Of a stretch of 49,488 nt of DNA, positions 8,823 to 18,861 are shown one piece after another. Each line of letters opens with the position of its first letter. Positions within the stretch are counted from its first letter, which is position 1. This DNA is from Elainella sp. Prado103 (GTDB taxonomy: Bacteria; Cyanobacteriota; Cyanobacteriia; Elainellales; Elainellaceae): assembly GCA_025454395.1 (NCBI GenBank), contig JALOOM010000075.1, forward strand, positions 1 to 49,488. Reading direction: 5' to 3'. Both the position numbers and the translations under genes were made by a program. Below the pieces are notes generated by a model that was not told the DNA's origin, made no database searches, and saw only the letters and a list, made by a program, of their open reading frames with translations.

Positions 8823-9806
8823 ATGCCAGACCTAACATCAGACTTTACAGTTGTCATTCCAACCTATAACGGGGAGCAGCGCCTGCCAGAGGTTTTGGCG
8901 TGTTTGAGGAAACAAACTGCGATCGGAACGATCAACTGGGAGATCGTGGTAGTAGATAACAACAGCCAGGATGACACCGCCAGGGTGATTCAATCATGCC
9001 AAGCCATGTTTCCTTGCCCCTTACGGTACTTGAAGGAACCCAGGCAGGGGCTGGCCTATGCACGTCAGTCCGGTGTACAAGCAGCTCAAAGCGATTGGGT
9101 GGGCTTTATTGATGATGACAACTTGCCAGAGCCAGATTGGGTCAGTAATGCATATCAGTTTGCCCAATCCCATCCTCAAGCAGGCGGCATTGCCAGTCGG
9201 ATTCAGGGCGATTTTGAGGAAGATCCCCCTGCTCACTATCGGCGCATCTTTCCTTTTTTTGCCCTCACCGATCGCGGCAATCATCCCTTACGCTACATGT
9301 CACCCAAAAAACTGCTACCACCCGGAGCAGGGCTGGTAATTCGTAAGCAAGCTTGGCTCGCCCATGTTCCAGATCAGCCGTGTCTCAGTGGCAGAATTGG
9401 TCAAATGATGGTGGCAGGAGAGGATATTGAAAGCGTAGCCCACATTCAACGTGCAGGCTGGGAAATTTGGTATAACCCGGAAATGCGCATGATCCATAAA
9501 ATTCCTGCCAGACGGCTGCAACGGGATTATCTCATTCCGATGTTTCAAGGGATCGGGCTCAGTCGTTACATTACTCGCATGATCGGTATCCCAGGTTGGC
9601 AGCGCCCATTTTGGTTGCTGGCCTATTTACTCAATGATCTCCGTAAAATTATCAGCCATCTTCTCTACTATCGCGGACAGGTCGTAACTGATGTCATCGC
9701 GGCTTCTGAGTTGACTCTGTATCAATCCAGTTTCTTCAGCCCCTTCTATTTCTGGCGACAGAGGCTTCAGTCGGTGGGTTCGCCTCCCATTCCACCCGAA
9801 GCTTAA
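8823..9806 (+). CDS. hpsE: GT2 glycosyltransferase, hormogonium polysaccharide HpsE type
   Basis: This is a GT-A fold inverting glycosyltransferase likely to add sugars during synthesis of an exported polysaccharide. Near the N-terminus are VVIPTYNGE (nucleotide-sugar binding start) and VVVDNNSQDDT, followed by the acidic metal-binding motif in GFIDDDNLPEPDW. Further on are the family-typical PPGAGLVIRKQAW and a long C-terminal region containing AGWEIWYNPEM and ARRLQRDYLIPM, which resemble cyanobacterial HpsE. I use the ATG at 8823; a GTG at 8808 would add five residues. HpsE in Nostoc is needed for the polysaccharide released by gliding filaments, which fits the taxis operon in this window. 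The same-strand neighbour is another GT2 gene. Confidence 0.85.
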   Translation: MPDLTSDFTVVIPTYNGEQRLPEVLACLRKQTAIGTINWEIVVVDNNSQDDTARVIQSCQAMFPCPLRYLKEPRQGLAYARQSGVQAAQSDWVGFIDDDNLPEPDWVSNAYQFAQSHPQAGGIASRIQGDFEEDPPAHYRRIFPFFALTDRGNHPLRYMSPKKLLPPGAGLVIRKQAWLAHVPDQPCLSGRIGQMMVAGEDIESVAHIQRAGWEIWYNPEMRMIHKIPARRLQRDYLIPMFQGIGLSRYITRMIGIPGWQRPFWLLAYLLNDLRKIISHLLYYRGQVVTDVIAASELTLYQSSFFSPFYFWRQRLQSVGSPPIPPEA

Positions 9807-9919
9807 CCACGCTCCAGCTCAACTGGCTTCTTCCCTGCTGATTAGACTCAAGGCAACTTCAATTCGCTCGATCGCTTTAGCTGAGTCTCATGCTCTGATT
9901 CGAAGTTTCTAACTTGAAT

Positions 9920-10942
9920 ATGGAAAACATCAAAATGAACGATCCCCTCATCTCGATCGTTATGCCCGCTTATAATGCAGCAGCAACGATCGAACGCACT
10001 ATTCAATCAGCATTAATGCAAACCTATGAGCATTTTGAGCTAATTATTATCGATGATGGATCAAAAGATGAAACGGTTCAGCGCGTGCAATCGTTCACCG
10101 ATCCTCGAATTCGTTTGTGTTCTTATCCGAATGGCGGTCATTCCGTAGCTCGCAACCGGGGGATTCGTTTGGCAGAAGGGGAATATATTGCCTTCTTGGA
10201 TGCGGATGATCGATGGTCAGCAGATAAGCTGGAGGCTCAACTTCATGCCCTTTGCCGCAATCCACAAGCCGGATTGGCCTATAGCTGGGTGGATTATGTT
10301 GATATAACCGATCGATTTCTTCATGCGGGCACTCGGATCAAACTCAATGGCAATGCCTATCCAAAATTGTTGAATGGCAACTTTTTAGAAAGTGGCTCAA
10401 ACCCCCTCATTCGTAAAGCGGCGATCGATCGAGTCGGTGGGTTTGATCCAGCGTTGCGGACGGCTACGGATTGGGATATGTGGTTGCGCATAGCGGCTTG
10501 CTATCCTTTTGTCTGTGTGCCCACTCCCCAAATTTACTACCGTGTTTTGCTAGACTCAGTTTCAGCAAATCTGCCTCAAATGGAGCAGTGTTGTCTACAT
10601 ATTCTGAAGAAAAATTTTGCAGACGCTCCGCCCAACCTGCAAGTGCGTCAACCAGCCTGTCTGAGCAATCTTTATCTTTACCTGGCTTTAAGATCACTAG
10701 AAGTGAATCGCTCTCGCAGTCAGTGTTGGCAATCAATCCGTTATCTACGGCTAGCAATCCAGCACCAACCTCAAATGTTAAAACAACGTTCTCGTCTGGC
10801 TGCAATTACGTTGACTAAACTACTCGCCAGCTTATTAATTTCTCCACGGGGAATGCGATCGGGTTTATCACGATTGAAGCACCTTTTCAGCGGAGAAAAG
10901 AAAAAGTGGGGAATGGTAAATGAACTGATGTGCGACAAATGA
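9920..10942 (+). CDS. GT2 family glycosyltransferase
   Basis: The GT-A domain is clear: ISIVMPAYNAAATIERTIQSA, IIIDDGSKDETV, then SVARNRGIRLAEGEYIAFLDADD with the metal-binding D-A-D motif. The acceptor region has GGFDPALRTATDWDMWLRIA, usual for bacterial GT2 enzymes. The product is about 340 residues. Starts at 9920 (MENIKM) or 9935 (MNDPL) are both possible; a TTG at 9914 seems unlikely. It follows the HpsE-like gene after about 110 bases on the same strand. Sugar donor and acceptor cannot be read from the sequence. The last 100 residues look helical and basic. Confidence 0.92.
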   Translation: MENIKMNDPLISIVMPAYNAAATIERTIQSALMQTYEHFELIIIDDGSKDETVQRVQSFTDPRIRLCSYPNGGHSVARNRGIRLAEGEYIAFLDADDRWSADKLEAQLHALCRNPQAGLAYSWVDYVDITDRFLHAGTRIKLNGNAYPKLLNGNFLESGSNPLIRKAAIDRVGGFDPALRTATDWDMWLRIAACYPFVCVPTPQIYYRVLLDSVSANLPQMEQCCLHILKKNFADAPPNLQVRQPACLSNLYLYLALRSLEVNRSRSQCWQSIRYLRLAIQHQPQMLKQRSRLAAITLTKLLASLLISPRGMRSGLSRLKHLFSGEKKKWGMVNELMCDK

Positions 10943-11047
10943 TACAGAAGAGAATGAAAATATGAATACCCATTCAACATGAATCCGAGCTTAAAAAGGA
11001 CTTAGATCCCTACAGCTTCATAGCGGATTAGGAGAAGGAGGAGAGAT

Positions 11048-12484
11048 TCAGGCATTCGAATAATACTGGTAGTTATTGCGCCCTAGCCGTTTTGCCTGGT
11101 ATAGGGCAGCATCAGCATTTTGTAATAGCGTATTTGCATCCGAGCCATCTTGCGGGTAGAGAGCAATGCCAACGCTGGTGGTGATCTGAATCGCATGATC
11201 GGCTAGCCAGAAAGTGGGGCAGAGTGCTTCAATCAACCGATGGGCAATTAAACCGACAGTTTCTCGATCGGGAATTTGAGGTAGCAATAGCACAAATTCA
11301 TCGCCGCCCCAGCGAGCTAACAGATCGATGTCTCGCAAACCAGCCGTCAGACGCTGCACCACGGTTTGCAACAACAAATCTCCGATCCCATGTCCCAAAG
11401 TATCATTGACTTGCTTAAAGCGATCGAGATCGAGAAAGAGAACTGCTAACAGATTCCCAGAATCAGACGGTGGTAAATCAGGCAGTGAATTTTGATGAGA
11501 CCGATCCGGCATCTGAGCTAAAGCCTCAGCCAGTTTTCGATTGAACAATGTCCGATTCGGTAAATTCGTGAGTGGATCGTGAAATGCCTGATGAGTAACC
11601 GTGGCTTCTGCTTGCTTTTCCTGCGTGACATCCCGAAAACTCCAGACCTGACCGACAATCTGCATGGCTAGATATTGAGGACGGAGGTAATACTCAATAA
11701 TTCTGCCATCTTTGAGGTGTAGAAAATGATGCATTTCCGTGTGGATATGGGTCACAAGGTCACGGAATTGCATGGCATCAGACTCGGACAAAGCCTGAAA
11801 AATCAGGTTTAGGGGTTCTTTGCTCTCTTGGGTAAACAGACTTTGACGGGTAACGGAATGATGCGCGGCTGAATTTTGCTGGATCTCCCTATTGGGTTGG
11901 GTTACCTTCGGGTTGGATCGCCAAATCTGGGCAAACCGTTGGTTAAAGCTGACAGCTCTACCCGTATTGTCCAGCACCAGAATGCCGTCTGCGGTAGCTT
12001 CCAAAGTTGCCAATAACAGGGACAGGGAATTTTCCAATCGAGCATTGGTTTGCTTGAGCAACTCGTTTTGCTGAGCCAACTGTTGCTCTTGCTGAAAGCG
12101 GCGCAAAGCTTCTGTGATGGTCAACATCAGATCTGTTTCGTCCCAAGGCTTGCGGATATAGCGATACAAAGCAGCCGCGTTCACAACGTTACCGATCGAA
12201 TCAGCATCCGCTTGCCCCGTCAACATCACCTTCAGGGTAGCGGGATAGAGGGCATGGAGTTGAATCAACAGTGCATCTCCTTCCATGCCCCGCATCCGTT
12301 GATCGGAAATAATTAAGGGAATAGATTTGCCTTCAGCAGTCAATTCCGCACAGACCAATAGGGCCTCTTCACCACTGGCCGCCAGCTCAATCTCATAGGA
12401 TCTGCCAAAGTTACGTTTGAGCTGCTCTCCCAGACTCCTGAGAATATCCCACTCGTCATCTACGCAAACAATTGCCGCTTTCAT
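11048..12484 (-). CDS. response regulator with PAS and GGDEF domains (diguanylate cyclase)
   Basis: The 478 residues read as REC (1-125; phosphoacceptor Asp61 in ISDQRM, conserved Lys112), a coiled coil (about 128-160), a PAS domain (about 160-290) and a GGDEF domain (about 300-478). The active-site GGDEF is intact at 393-397. An RxxD inhibitory site (RDID, 384-387) sits five residues before it, so product inhibition by c-di-GMP is expected. There is no EAL domain. The predicted role is to make c-di-GMP when phosphorylated. It is the last gene of a three-gene minus-strand operon and starts 6 bases after the preceding response regulator's stop. Confidence 0.95.
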   Translation of the reverse strand: MKAAIVCVDDEWDILRSLGEQLKRNFGRSYEIELAASGEEALLVCAELTAEGKSIPLIISDQRMRGMEGDALLIQLHALYPATLKVMLTGQADADSIGNVVNAAALYRYIRKPWDETDLMLTITEALRRFQQEQQLAQQNELLKQTNARLENSLSLLLATLEATADGILVLDNTGRAVSFNQRFAQIWRSNPKVTQPNREIQQNSAAHHSVTRQSLFTQESKEPLNLIFQALSESDAMQFRDLVTHIHTEMHHFLHLKDGRIIEYYLRPQYLAMQIVGQVWSFRDVTQEKQAEATVTHQAFHDPLTNLPNRTLFNRKLAEALAQMPDRSHQNSLPDLPPSDSGNLLAVLFLDLDRFKQVNDTLGHGIGDLLLQTVVQRLTAGLRDIDLLARWGGDEFVLLLPQIPDRETVGLIAHRLIEALCPTFWLADHAIQITTSVGIALYPQDGSDANTLLQNADAALYQAKRLGRNNYQYYSNA

Positions 12485-12490
12485 GATCGA

Positions 12491-12880
12491 TTAATTCAAT
12501 GCTGTGCTGATCACTTGCTGTAATTCTTCCTCTGTCCAGGGTTTGTGAATACAGGCATATAGATTGGCTTCTTGTCTGGCACGTTCGATCGCGACTTCAT
12601 CCGCTTGCCCAGTCAGCATCACCGTGACAATCTTAGGAAAGCGTTGATGTACCTGAGTCAAAAATTCGTCACCCCGAACTCCCGGCATCAGCCAGTCTGA
12701 GACAATAATCAAAATTTTAATTTGTTCACTGATTAATTCATCAATGACAATCCAGGCTTCTTCCGCATTCTGAGCAACTTCGTAGAGATAGCGATTACCG
12801 AAACAGCGCCTAAGTTGTTCTTTGAGGCATTTCAAAATCGTTGCCTCATCATCTACACAGAGAATTGCAGCATCAGACAT
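12491..12880 (-). CDS. single-domain response regulator
   Basis: This is a CheY-like receiver of about 129 residues: acidic pocket in ILCVDDE, phosphoacceptor Asp in IVSDWLMPG, Thr in VMLTGQAD, and Lys in the terminal HKPW. I choose MSDAAILC (12880) because GGGAGG lies about 10 bases upstream. An ATG six codons earlier (12898) abuts the kinase stop and contains that ribosome-binding site. There is no output domain, so it is probably a phosphate shuttle or competing sink for the neighbouring kinase. Its receiver closely resembles that of the downstream GGDEF protein (shared MLTGQAD and KPW), which suggests duplication. Confidence 0.94.
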   Translation of the reverse strand: MSDAAILCVDDEATILKCLKEQLRRCFGNRYLYEVAQNAEEAWIVIDELISEQIKILIIVSDWLMPGVRGDEFLTQVHQRFPKIVTVMLTGQADEVAIERARQEANLYACIHKPWTEEELQQVISTALN

Positions 12881-12898
12881 TCCGTCGTTTCCTCCCAT

Positions 12899-14560
12899 TC
12901 AAGTCACTTCAACAGGCAACCAAACATTAAATTTTGTGTATCCAGGTTGGCTTTCAACCGTTATCCGCCCTTGGTGCTTGTCAACAATTTTTTTGCTAAT
13001 ATACAATCCTAAACCACTTCCTTCTCCGGCGGACTTAGTCGTGAAAAAGGCATCAAAAATCCTCTGTTGCAAGTCTGGAGAAACCCCCGCTCCCGTATCG
13101 GTAATACTCACTTCCACCCCATGCTCCAATGGATGGACTGCAAGTGTTAGCTTCCCTTTCGATTGCATTGCTTGGATAGCATTATGAATTAAATTCGTCC
13201 AAACTTGAATCAGCTCGTCTGGATAACCCCAGATTTCTGGAATCGGCTGGTAATGACGCACTAAATCAATGTCATGCTTGAGTTGATTATGATAGATCTC
13301 AACCACCGTCTCTAGCCCATCTGTAACTTGGACTCTTTGTTTCTGTCCAGTTTGGTCAAACCGAGCATAATTTTTGAGCGCAAACACGATTTTGGCAGAG
13401 CGATCGACCGCCCGTAAAATCATTTGATTATTGGTGAAGGAGCAGGTTAAATTATAGGCTAGCTGGATCGCCCATTCTCCTTGGCTCCCCTTCAAGAGCG
13501 GCAAGAGAAATTCGAATTGCTCACAAACACCCATATCCATCAACCAGTCGGCAATATCTCTGGCATTCTCAACCTGATGGGCTTGCAACTGCGCTGTCAG
13601 TTGGCGTTTGAGGGCCCGACTTTCGGCGGAAGCGACCCAGGGTTGACTGCTCAATGCCAGAGTCACCAACTGAAAGAAACTAGCCTGTTCTTCATCGCTC
13701 AACCGCTCATATAAGACAGGAAGTTCATGCAAGGCTTCCTGAAGTGCTTTGTGAGTATTGTCAGCCGAAGCCTTAATCGTTCCCAGGGGATTATTAATTT
13801 CATGGGCCACTCCAGCAATCAACTGCCCTAAGGCAGCCATTTTTTCCTGTTGAATCAGTTGGCTTTGAGTTTGCTGAAGGTCTTGAAACGCTACTTCCAA
13901 AGCCTGATTTTTAGCCCAAATCCGATTGCTAAAGCGACGGAACAGACTCCCTATCATCGCAGCGGATAAAATCAAGGCTGAAGTTGTACCAAAGTCAGCA
14001 ATTTTTCTGGCTTTCTGTTTGCGGGCCTCGTAAGCGTCTTCTAATTTGGCGATCTCCAGGTAAACTTTATCGTAGATCTGATCAATTTCATCTTCGTCGA
14101 TTGCCTTCGCGGCAGTAATATTTTGCTGGGCAATCAGATCGATGGCACGATCGATCTCGATCTCGTAGGCTTGGTAAAGTTCAAACAGAGGACGGAGCCG
14201 ACTATCCCGCCACTCGACTCGTTTGAGTTCCTCTAGAACTTCCTGGGTCTCCGACTCGTTCTCAGCTAGCTCGGTGATTAAGTTGGCATCAATTTCTCGT
14301 TTAGCAATGCCTTCCCACTCCAGCGAATTCAGTCTACTCACCTGCGCTTGCAACCGCAGCAGCAGCACTCTCATCGCATTACTGCGCTCCACCATTTGAT
14401 TGAGCTGGTAGATAGCCGTTGCAGTGACGATCGCAACTGTCAAGGCAGCCAATAGGACTGACCAAGTAGACAATCGAGGTTTGGACTGGGTTTGAGACGG
14501 ATTGGTTCGGAGGCGATCGAATCGCTTCAGAGGATGGATCGATTTGAGATGACTGAACAT
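12899..14560 (-). CDS. membrane sensor histidine kinase with inserted DHp domain
   Basis: The 553 residues show a cytoplasmic N-terminus, a first helix (about 33-51), an all-helical periplasmic region (about 52-185) resembling a four-helix bundle, and a second helix (about 190-207). A coiled coil and a HisKA-type H-box GVAHEINNPLGTI with His253 follow. The ATPase domain has the N-box NLIHNAIQAM (456-465), DTGAGV (488-493) and GEGSGLGL (512-519). Unusually, about 100 residues (about 278-380) separate the H-box helix from the segment AVDRSAKIVFALKNYAR, which looks like the second DHp helix. The gene leads an operon with two response-regulator genes. The signal is unknown. Confidence 0.93.
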   Translation of the reverse strand: MFSHLKSIHPLKRFDRLRTNPSQTQSKPRLSTWSVLLAALTVAIVTATAIYQLNQMVERSNAMRVLLLRLQAQVSRLNSLEWEGIAKREIDANLITELAENESETQEVLEELKRVEWRDSRLRPLFELYQAYEIEIDRAIDLIAQQNITAAKAIDEDEIDQIYDKVYLEIAKLEDAYEARKQKARKIADFGTTSALILSAAMIGSLFRRFSNRIWAKNQALEVAFQDLQQTQSQLIQQEKMAALGQLIAGVAHEINNPLGTIKASADNTHKALQEALHELPVLYERLSDEEQASFFQLVTLALSSQPWVASAESRALKRQLTAQLQAHQVENARDIADWLMDMGVCEQFEFLLPLLKGSQGEWAIQLAYNLTCSFTNNQMILRAVDRSAKIVFALKNYARFDQTGQKQRVQVTDGLETVVEIYHNQLKHDIDLVRHYQPIPEIWGYPDELIQVWTNLIHNAIQAMQSKGKLTLAVHPLEHGVEVSITDTGAGVSPDLQQRIFDAFFTTKSAGEGSGLGLYISKKIVDKHQGRITVESQPGYTKFNVWLPVEVT

Positions 14561-15002
14561 ACCGGCAAAAACGAGAGAGAAGGATCAAGAGCGAGGTCAA
14601 TGCGGAACTAAGTTGACAGCCGTGGTGCATCAATTGAACCAACGAACCAGTGCTACCTTTAGAGACTCTCTCATGAGAACCCAATGCTGCACATCAGAAA
14701 GACTGAATGAATCAGCCCAACCCTCCTGTAGGAGGATTCAGACAACTCTGGAGATAATGTCGCGATGATGAAAACCTCCACCATTTTGGGAACTTATTGG
14801 CTCTGTGGGATTTATTGGCTTTAATATAGTGATTTTTCCCATATTTCCCGGAAAATTTGCATCGTCTTTATAGATTTACCCTAGAAAACCGCAAAAGTAC
14901 GATCTCTTGATCAGAGTACCGCAACTATACTGAGAGATAAACATTCGGAATTTGCTTCAATTGATACAGGGTATACGGGTTTTCTGAGTTTATCGCATCA
15001 GA
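14561..15002. other. spacer upstream of the kinase operon
   Basis: This 442-base spacer lies between the kinase start and the 3' end of the chelatase gene; both genes are on the minus strand. It should hold the kinase promoter. The only structure noted is the inverted repeat CCTCCTGTAGGAGG (about 14722-14735), without a T-run. No gene was recognised. Confidence 0.4.
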
Positions 15003-18000
15003 TCATTCGCCTGATGGAATAATACCTTCTAATGTTTCATCGGTTTGATCATACAGTTGGCGCAGGCGATCGAGTTGATCGGGGTGCGGTTGCCAGTAGC
15101 CCCGTCCATGGGCTTCTAGCATCCTGCCAACAATATTCCGAAATGCTTCCGGATTTGCGTGTTTCAGTCGTTCTGCCATATCTGGATCAAGCGCGTAGGT
15201 ATTTGCGGCTTGGTCATACACCCAGCTTTCTCGAAAATCAGTGGTGCCTGCCCAGCCGATCAAGGCTGTCAACCGTTGTGAAATCTCATAGACACCGCCC
15301 GATCCCTGATTCGCCATGGCCTCTGCCCATTTCGGATTTAACAGTTTGGTGCGATATTCGATCCGCAATAGATCTTCTAAATTACGAGGAGTGGTATCGT
15401 TGGAAAAACTTTCCACAAAGCTGGCTGTCACCTTACTGCCTCGTCGCAATTCAGCCGCTTTCTTTAACCCGCCTGTATTAGCATAATATTCCTGAATATC
15501 TGTTAAGCCATACTCAACGGAATCAATTTGTTGCACAATTCGTTCGGTCGTTTGCAATAATGCCTGCATGACTTCTGGTCTTGCCTGCCCTCGATCGCGC
15601 CGCCCATAACTAAAGCTGTTTCGACCTTGCCAGGTTTGGGCCAGTTCTTCGCTTGACTCCCAGTTAGCATCTACGACGCGATCGTTCACCAGCGAGCCAA
15701 AATCACCTGCCGGATTAGAAAACAACCGGGCTGAACTATTCTCGATACCTTGAGCTTGCAGCGCCAACGCATGTTTGCGAATAAAATTGAAATCTTCGGG
15801 TTCATCAGCAGATGCTGCTCGCAGGAATAAATCGTCTAATAACTCAATGACATTCACAAAGCTATCACGAAATATGCCAGATAAATTTGCAAATACATCA
15901 ATTCGTGGATGATCAAGTTGGTCTAAAGGTTGTAGTGCATATTGTACAATTCGTCCCGTTCCCTCTTTGACTGGCTCCGCACCGACTAATTCTAGTAAAA
16001 TACCCAGCGATTCACCTTTTGTTTTGATCGCATCTAATCCCCAGAGCATTACGGCTACTGTCTCAGGATAAGTTCCCTGCTCCTTTAAATGTTGATCGAT
16101 CAGTTTGTGAGCAATTTCTCGCCCCCGCTCATAAGCCGCTGGGGAAGGCATACGGTAAGGGTCAAGGGCATGGATATTGCGACCTGTTGGCAACACCCCA
16201 ACGCCATCTCGCAGCAGATCACCCCCCGGTGCAGGAGGAATATATTCACCGTTTAATCCCCGTAGGAGATTGGTTAACTCATCAGTAGTTTGTGCTAACT
16301 GTTCCCGAATCAGGATGGCCTCATCTACTGCTGCTAATTGGGTGGCCGAAGGGATGGCACCGGGCAGTTTGGATGACACTGGACAGGTAGACAACACACT
16401 CGATCGATCAAACCCAGACACCACCGCATCGATCGCCTCATCCGGCAACCGATCACCCAAATAGGCAGTTAAATAGCCACGTAGTTCTGCTGCATCCGGT
16501 GGTTGTCCTAATACATGGAGCCCCGATGAAAACAGGCGAGTTTCTAGCACCTGCAAGTAGTCATAGATCTGCCCCAAATAATTCTGAAAGGCTTGATTGC
16601 TAAACAAATTAGCATTTTCCGGGGTAAACTCAATCCCTAATCGTTTCGCTTCCTGAAAAGGGCAATCTGCTTCCAGCCCGATATCGAGAATTTTTTTGCA
16701 GATCGGCTCCTTCAATACGGCATTTTTGAGCGGCTCCTCGCGATACTCTCCAATCAAATCTCGTAAACTAACCAATTCCTTATATAGTCCCGCTCGACCA
16801 TAGGGTGGAACATTGTAGGAAATCAAAGTGCCGTAGCCCCGTCGCTTCGCCAGGATCGATTCCGAGGGATTATTAGCTGCATAGAGATAAAGATTGGGCA
16901 AATTACCTAATAAAATATCCGGCCAAGAATAACCCGTATTCCCCAGGGGTGAACCTGGCAGCCATTCCACGGTTCCATGCATACCAAAATGAATGACTGC
17001 ATCCGCCTGAAATTCTTTTTGTAACCATTGATAAAATGCTGCATATTGGGGATGGGGCGTGAGATCACGTTCAAACATCAGTCGCATTGGATCGCCTGCT
17101 AGTCCTAAAGGTGGTTGTACACCGATCCAAATATTGCCCAATTGCACGCCTCCCAGCAGATAGAGCGATTCTTCAGGATGATCGCCATTCTCCAGGATCC
17201 GGATTCCCGTTTTGCTCAAAGATTTCCATTGCTTTTCTACTCGACGAGTCAATAAATATCCCAGCCACCGTTCCAGTTTTTTAACAGAAACTGTATTGAC
17301 TTCATGTTCGCTAATTTTCTCATCTGCTATTTTGACTTGTTGGATCAAGCTCTCCCCATCTGCTGGAATATCATTAACCCTATATCCTTGTGCCTGCAAA
17401 GCCTGTAGTAGCTGAATTAAGGATTGGGGTACATTCAATAAAGCAGCCGTGCCTGTCGCTCCATAGCCTGGAGGAAACCCATACAGAACGATCGCAATTT
17501 TACGGTCAGTAACCGGACAATGACGCAGCCTAATCCAGTTTTTTACCCGCTGCGTGAGTCGCTGTACCCTTTCCGGAATCAGATAAATTTGATCACCGAC
17601 CAACCCACCCAAAGGAACAGTATCGATCGCGCCATCCAATTCGGGTAAAGCATAGAGTACCACGCTTTGTAACCCACTAATCCCCTGTCTAGTCCAAGAG
17701 TGAATATCTTGAATGAGTAGCGGAGCGGCAACCAAATAAGGTACATTTTTAGCACTGAGAATCCGTTTGGCCACCTCAACCTGTCGCCCAGCTTCCATCG
17801 ATCCGGCTGGCCCTCCCACTAATGGGAATCCGATCGTGGAAACGATCGCTTCCACAACCGCCGACTCTGAAGTCAAAGAAGGGATTTCCAACTTGCCCTG
17901 TCGTCGTTGATCTTGTTCATACTGGGTTGTCAACCAGTCTCGTACGGCCACATGCCCTTCTACCCCATTAATAAAAATAGGTAAAGGTAACAAACCTGTC

Positions 18001-18797
18001 TGCTCAAATTGACGAATCAATTGGGGAATATAGTTTTGCTTGGTAATAACATGCTTTCGGTATAATAAAATTGCTACGACCGGAATATTAATCGATAGGT
18101 TAGAGGAGTTCTTTTTAATATGATTTTGATAGTACCAGTTGAGGTATTCTTGTGGCGACGTAAAATAGCCAGAATAATCTGGGTGCAATAACCCCATGTT
18201 AGGAGTTTCGATCGGTTCAGGAATTTCTCCAACCGTTAAGCCCAGATACTTCTCTGCCAGAAACCACAGCATTGCTGCCACATTTTCTGTGCCGCCTGCA
18301 TTCCAGTAGCTATAGATAATCAGCCAATTACGGAGATCCTGCACTTTACCGATCGGCACAAACTTTAACAGTTTTGGCCCTGCCTTCAAAAAGCTGAGGT
18401 AACCGGCTAGCTTATCCTCCTCTCGCCCACTACCAAACTTATCGAGGATAAATTTAATTGGCTTCGGCATTCCTTTAGGCTGATCACCAATCACGAATTT
18501 TCCTAGCTGGGTTAAGCTCATTAACTCCAATGCCGACTCAAATACCAGACGGATCGGAATTTGCTGCACTCGGGATCGGAGCCATAACACCTGATCATAA
18601 TCAAAGATCAAGCTGGCAAAGAACACCTGAGCTGATTGGAGTGCTGCCTCAACCGCCGCCGGATCGGTTGCCAAATCACGATCGCTAAACACCGCTATCT
18701 CTAAGCCCGGACAGCGTTGGCCGGCCAGTTGAGCCGCTGCTCGATAGAGATCGGCATTAAATGACTCAAATCCTGCGATCAAAACAATTCGTTTCAT
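15003..18797 (-). CDS. bchH: magnesium chelatase subunit H, BchH-like second type
   Basis: Subunit H binds protoporphyrin IX and inserts Mg2+ with the I and D ATPase subunits, the first committed step to chlorophyll; the larger family includes CobN cobaltochelatases. The 1264 residues contain family blocks such as YSYWNAGGTENVAAML, VIHFGMHGTVEWLPG and the C-terminal SGVYEISQRLTALIGWAG-like segment. The N-terminus starts MKRIVLIAGFESFNADL and lacks the longer leader of standard cyanobacterial ChlH (about 1330 residues). I therefore read it as the second, BchH-like H protein found in some cyanobacteria. No chlI or chlD is near. A transposase relic reaches to about 65 bases upstream of the start, so the promoter is confined or new. 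Confidence 0.88.
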   Translation of the reverse strand: MKRIVLIAGFESFNADLYRAAAQLAGQRCPGLEIAVFSDRDLATDPAAVEAALQSAQVFFASLIFDYDQVLWLRSRVQQIPIRLVFESALELMSLTQLGKFVIGDQPKGMPKPIKFILDKFGSGREEDKLAGYLSFLKAGPKLLKFVPIGKVQDLRNWLIIYSYWNAGGTENVAAMLWFLAEKYLGLTVGEIPEPIETPNMGLLHPDYSGYFTSPQEYLNWYYQNHIKKNSSNLSINIPVVAILLYRKHVITKQNYIPQLIRQFEQTGLLPLPIFINGVEGHVAVRDWLTTQYEQDQRRQGKLEIPSLTSESAVVEAIVSTIGFPLVGGPAGSMEAGRQVEVAKRILSAKNVPYLVAAPLLIQDIHSWTRQGISGLQSVVLYALPELDGAIDTVPLGGLVGDQIYLIPERVQRLTQRVKNWIRLRHCPVTDRKIAIVLYGFPPGYGATGTAALLNVPQSLIQLLQALQAQGYRVNDIPADGESLIQQVKIADEKISEHEVNTVSVKKLERWLGYLLTRRVEKQWKSLSKTGIRILENGDHPEESLYLLGGVQLGNIWIGVQPPLGLAGDPMRLMFERDLTPHPQYAAFYQWLQKEFQADAVIHFGMHGTVEWLPGSPLGNTGYSWPDILLGNLPNLYLYAANNPSESILAKRRGYGTLISYNVPPYGRAGLYKELVSLRDLIGEYREEPLKNAVLKEPICKKILDIGLEADCPFQEAKRLGIEFTPENANLFSNQAFQNYLGQIYDYLQVLETRLFSSGLHVLGQPPDAAELRGYLTAYLGDRLPDEAIDAVVSGFDRSSVLSTCPVSSKLPGAIPSATQLAAVDEAILIREQLAQTTDELTNLLRGLNGEYIPPAPGGDLLRDGVGVLPTGRNIHALDPYRMPSPAAYERGREIAHKLIDQHLKEQGTYPETVAVMLWGLDAIKTKGESLGILLELVGAEPVKEGTGRIVQYALQPLDQLDHPRIDVFANLSGIFRDSFVNVIELLDDLFLRAASADEPEDFNFIRKHALALQAQGIENSSARLFSNPAGDFGSLVNDRVVDANWESSEELAQTWQGRNSFSYGRRDRGQARPEVMQALLQTTERIVQQIDSVEYGLTDIQEYYANTGGLKKAAELRRGSKVTASFVESFSNDTTPRNLEDLLRIEYRTKLLNPKWAEAMANQGSGGVYEISQRLTALIGWAGTTDFRESWVYDQAANTYALDPDMAERLKHANPEAFRNIVGRMLEAHGRGYWQPHPDQLDRLRQLYDQTDETLEGIIPSGE

Positions 18798-18861
18798 CTG
18801 CTAAGCCACGCAACCGTACTCTGTTTTGATCTTAGGGCAAGTTTCCCAATTATAGATGCCA

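Noticed and set aside
14722-14735. Inverted repeat CCTCCTGTAGGAGG as a terminator
   Set aside because: The 5-bp stem is followed by no T-run on either strand, and it is about 270 bases past the nearby gene end.
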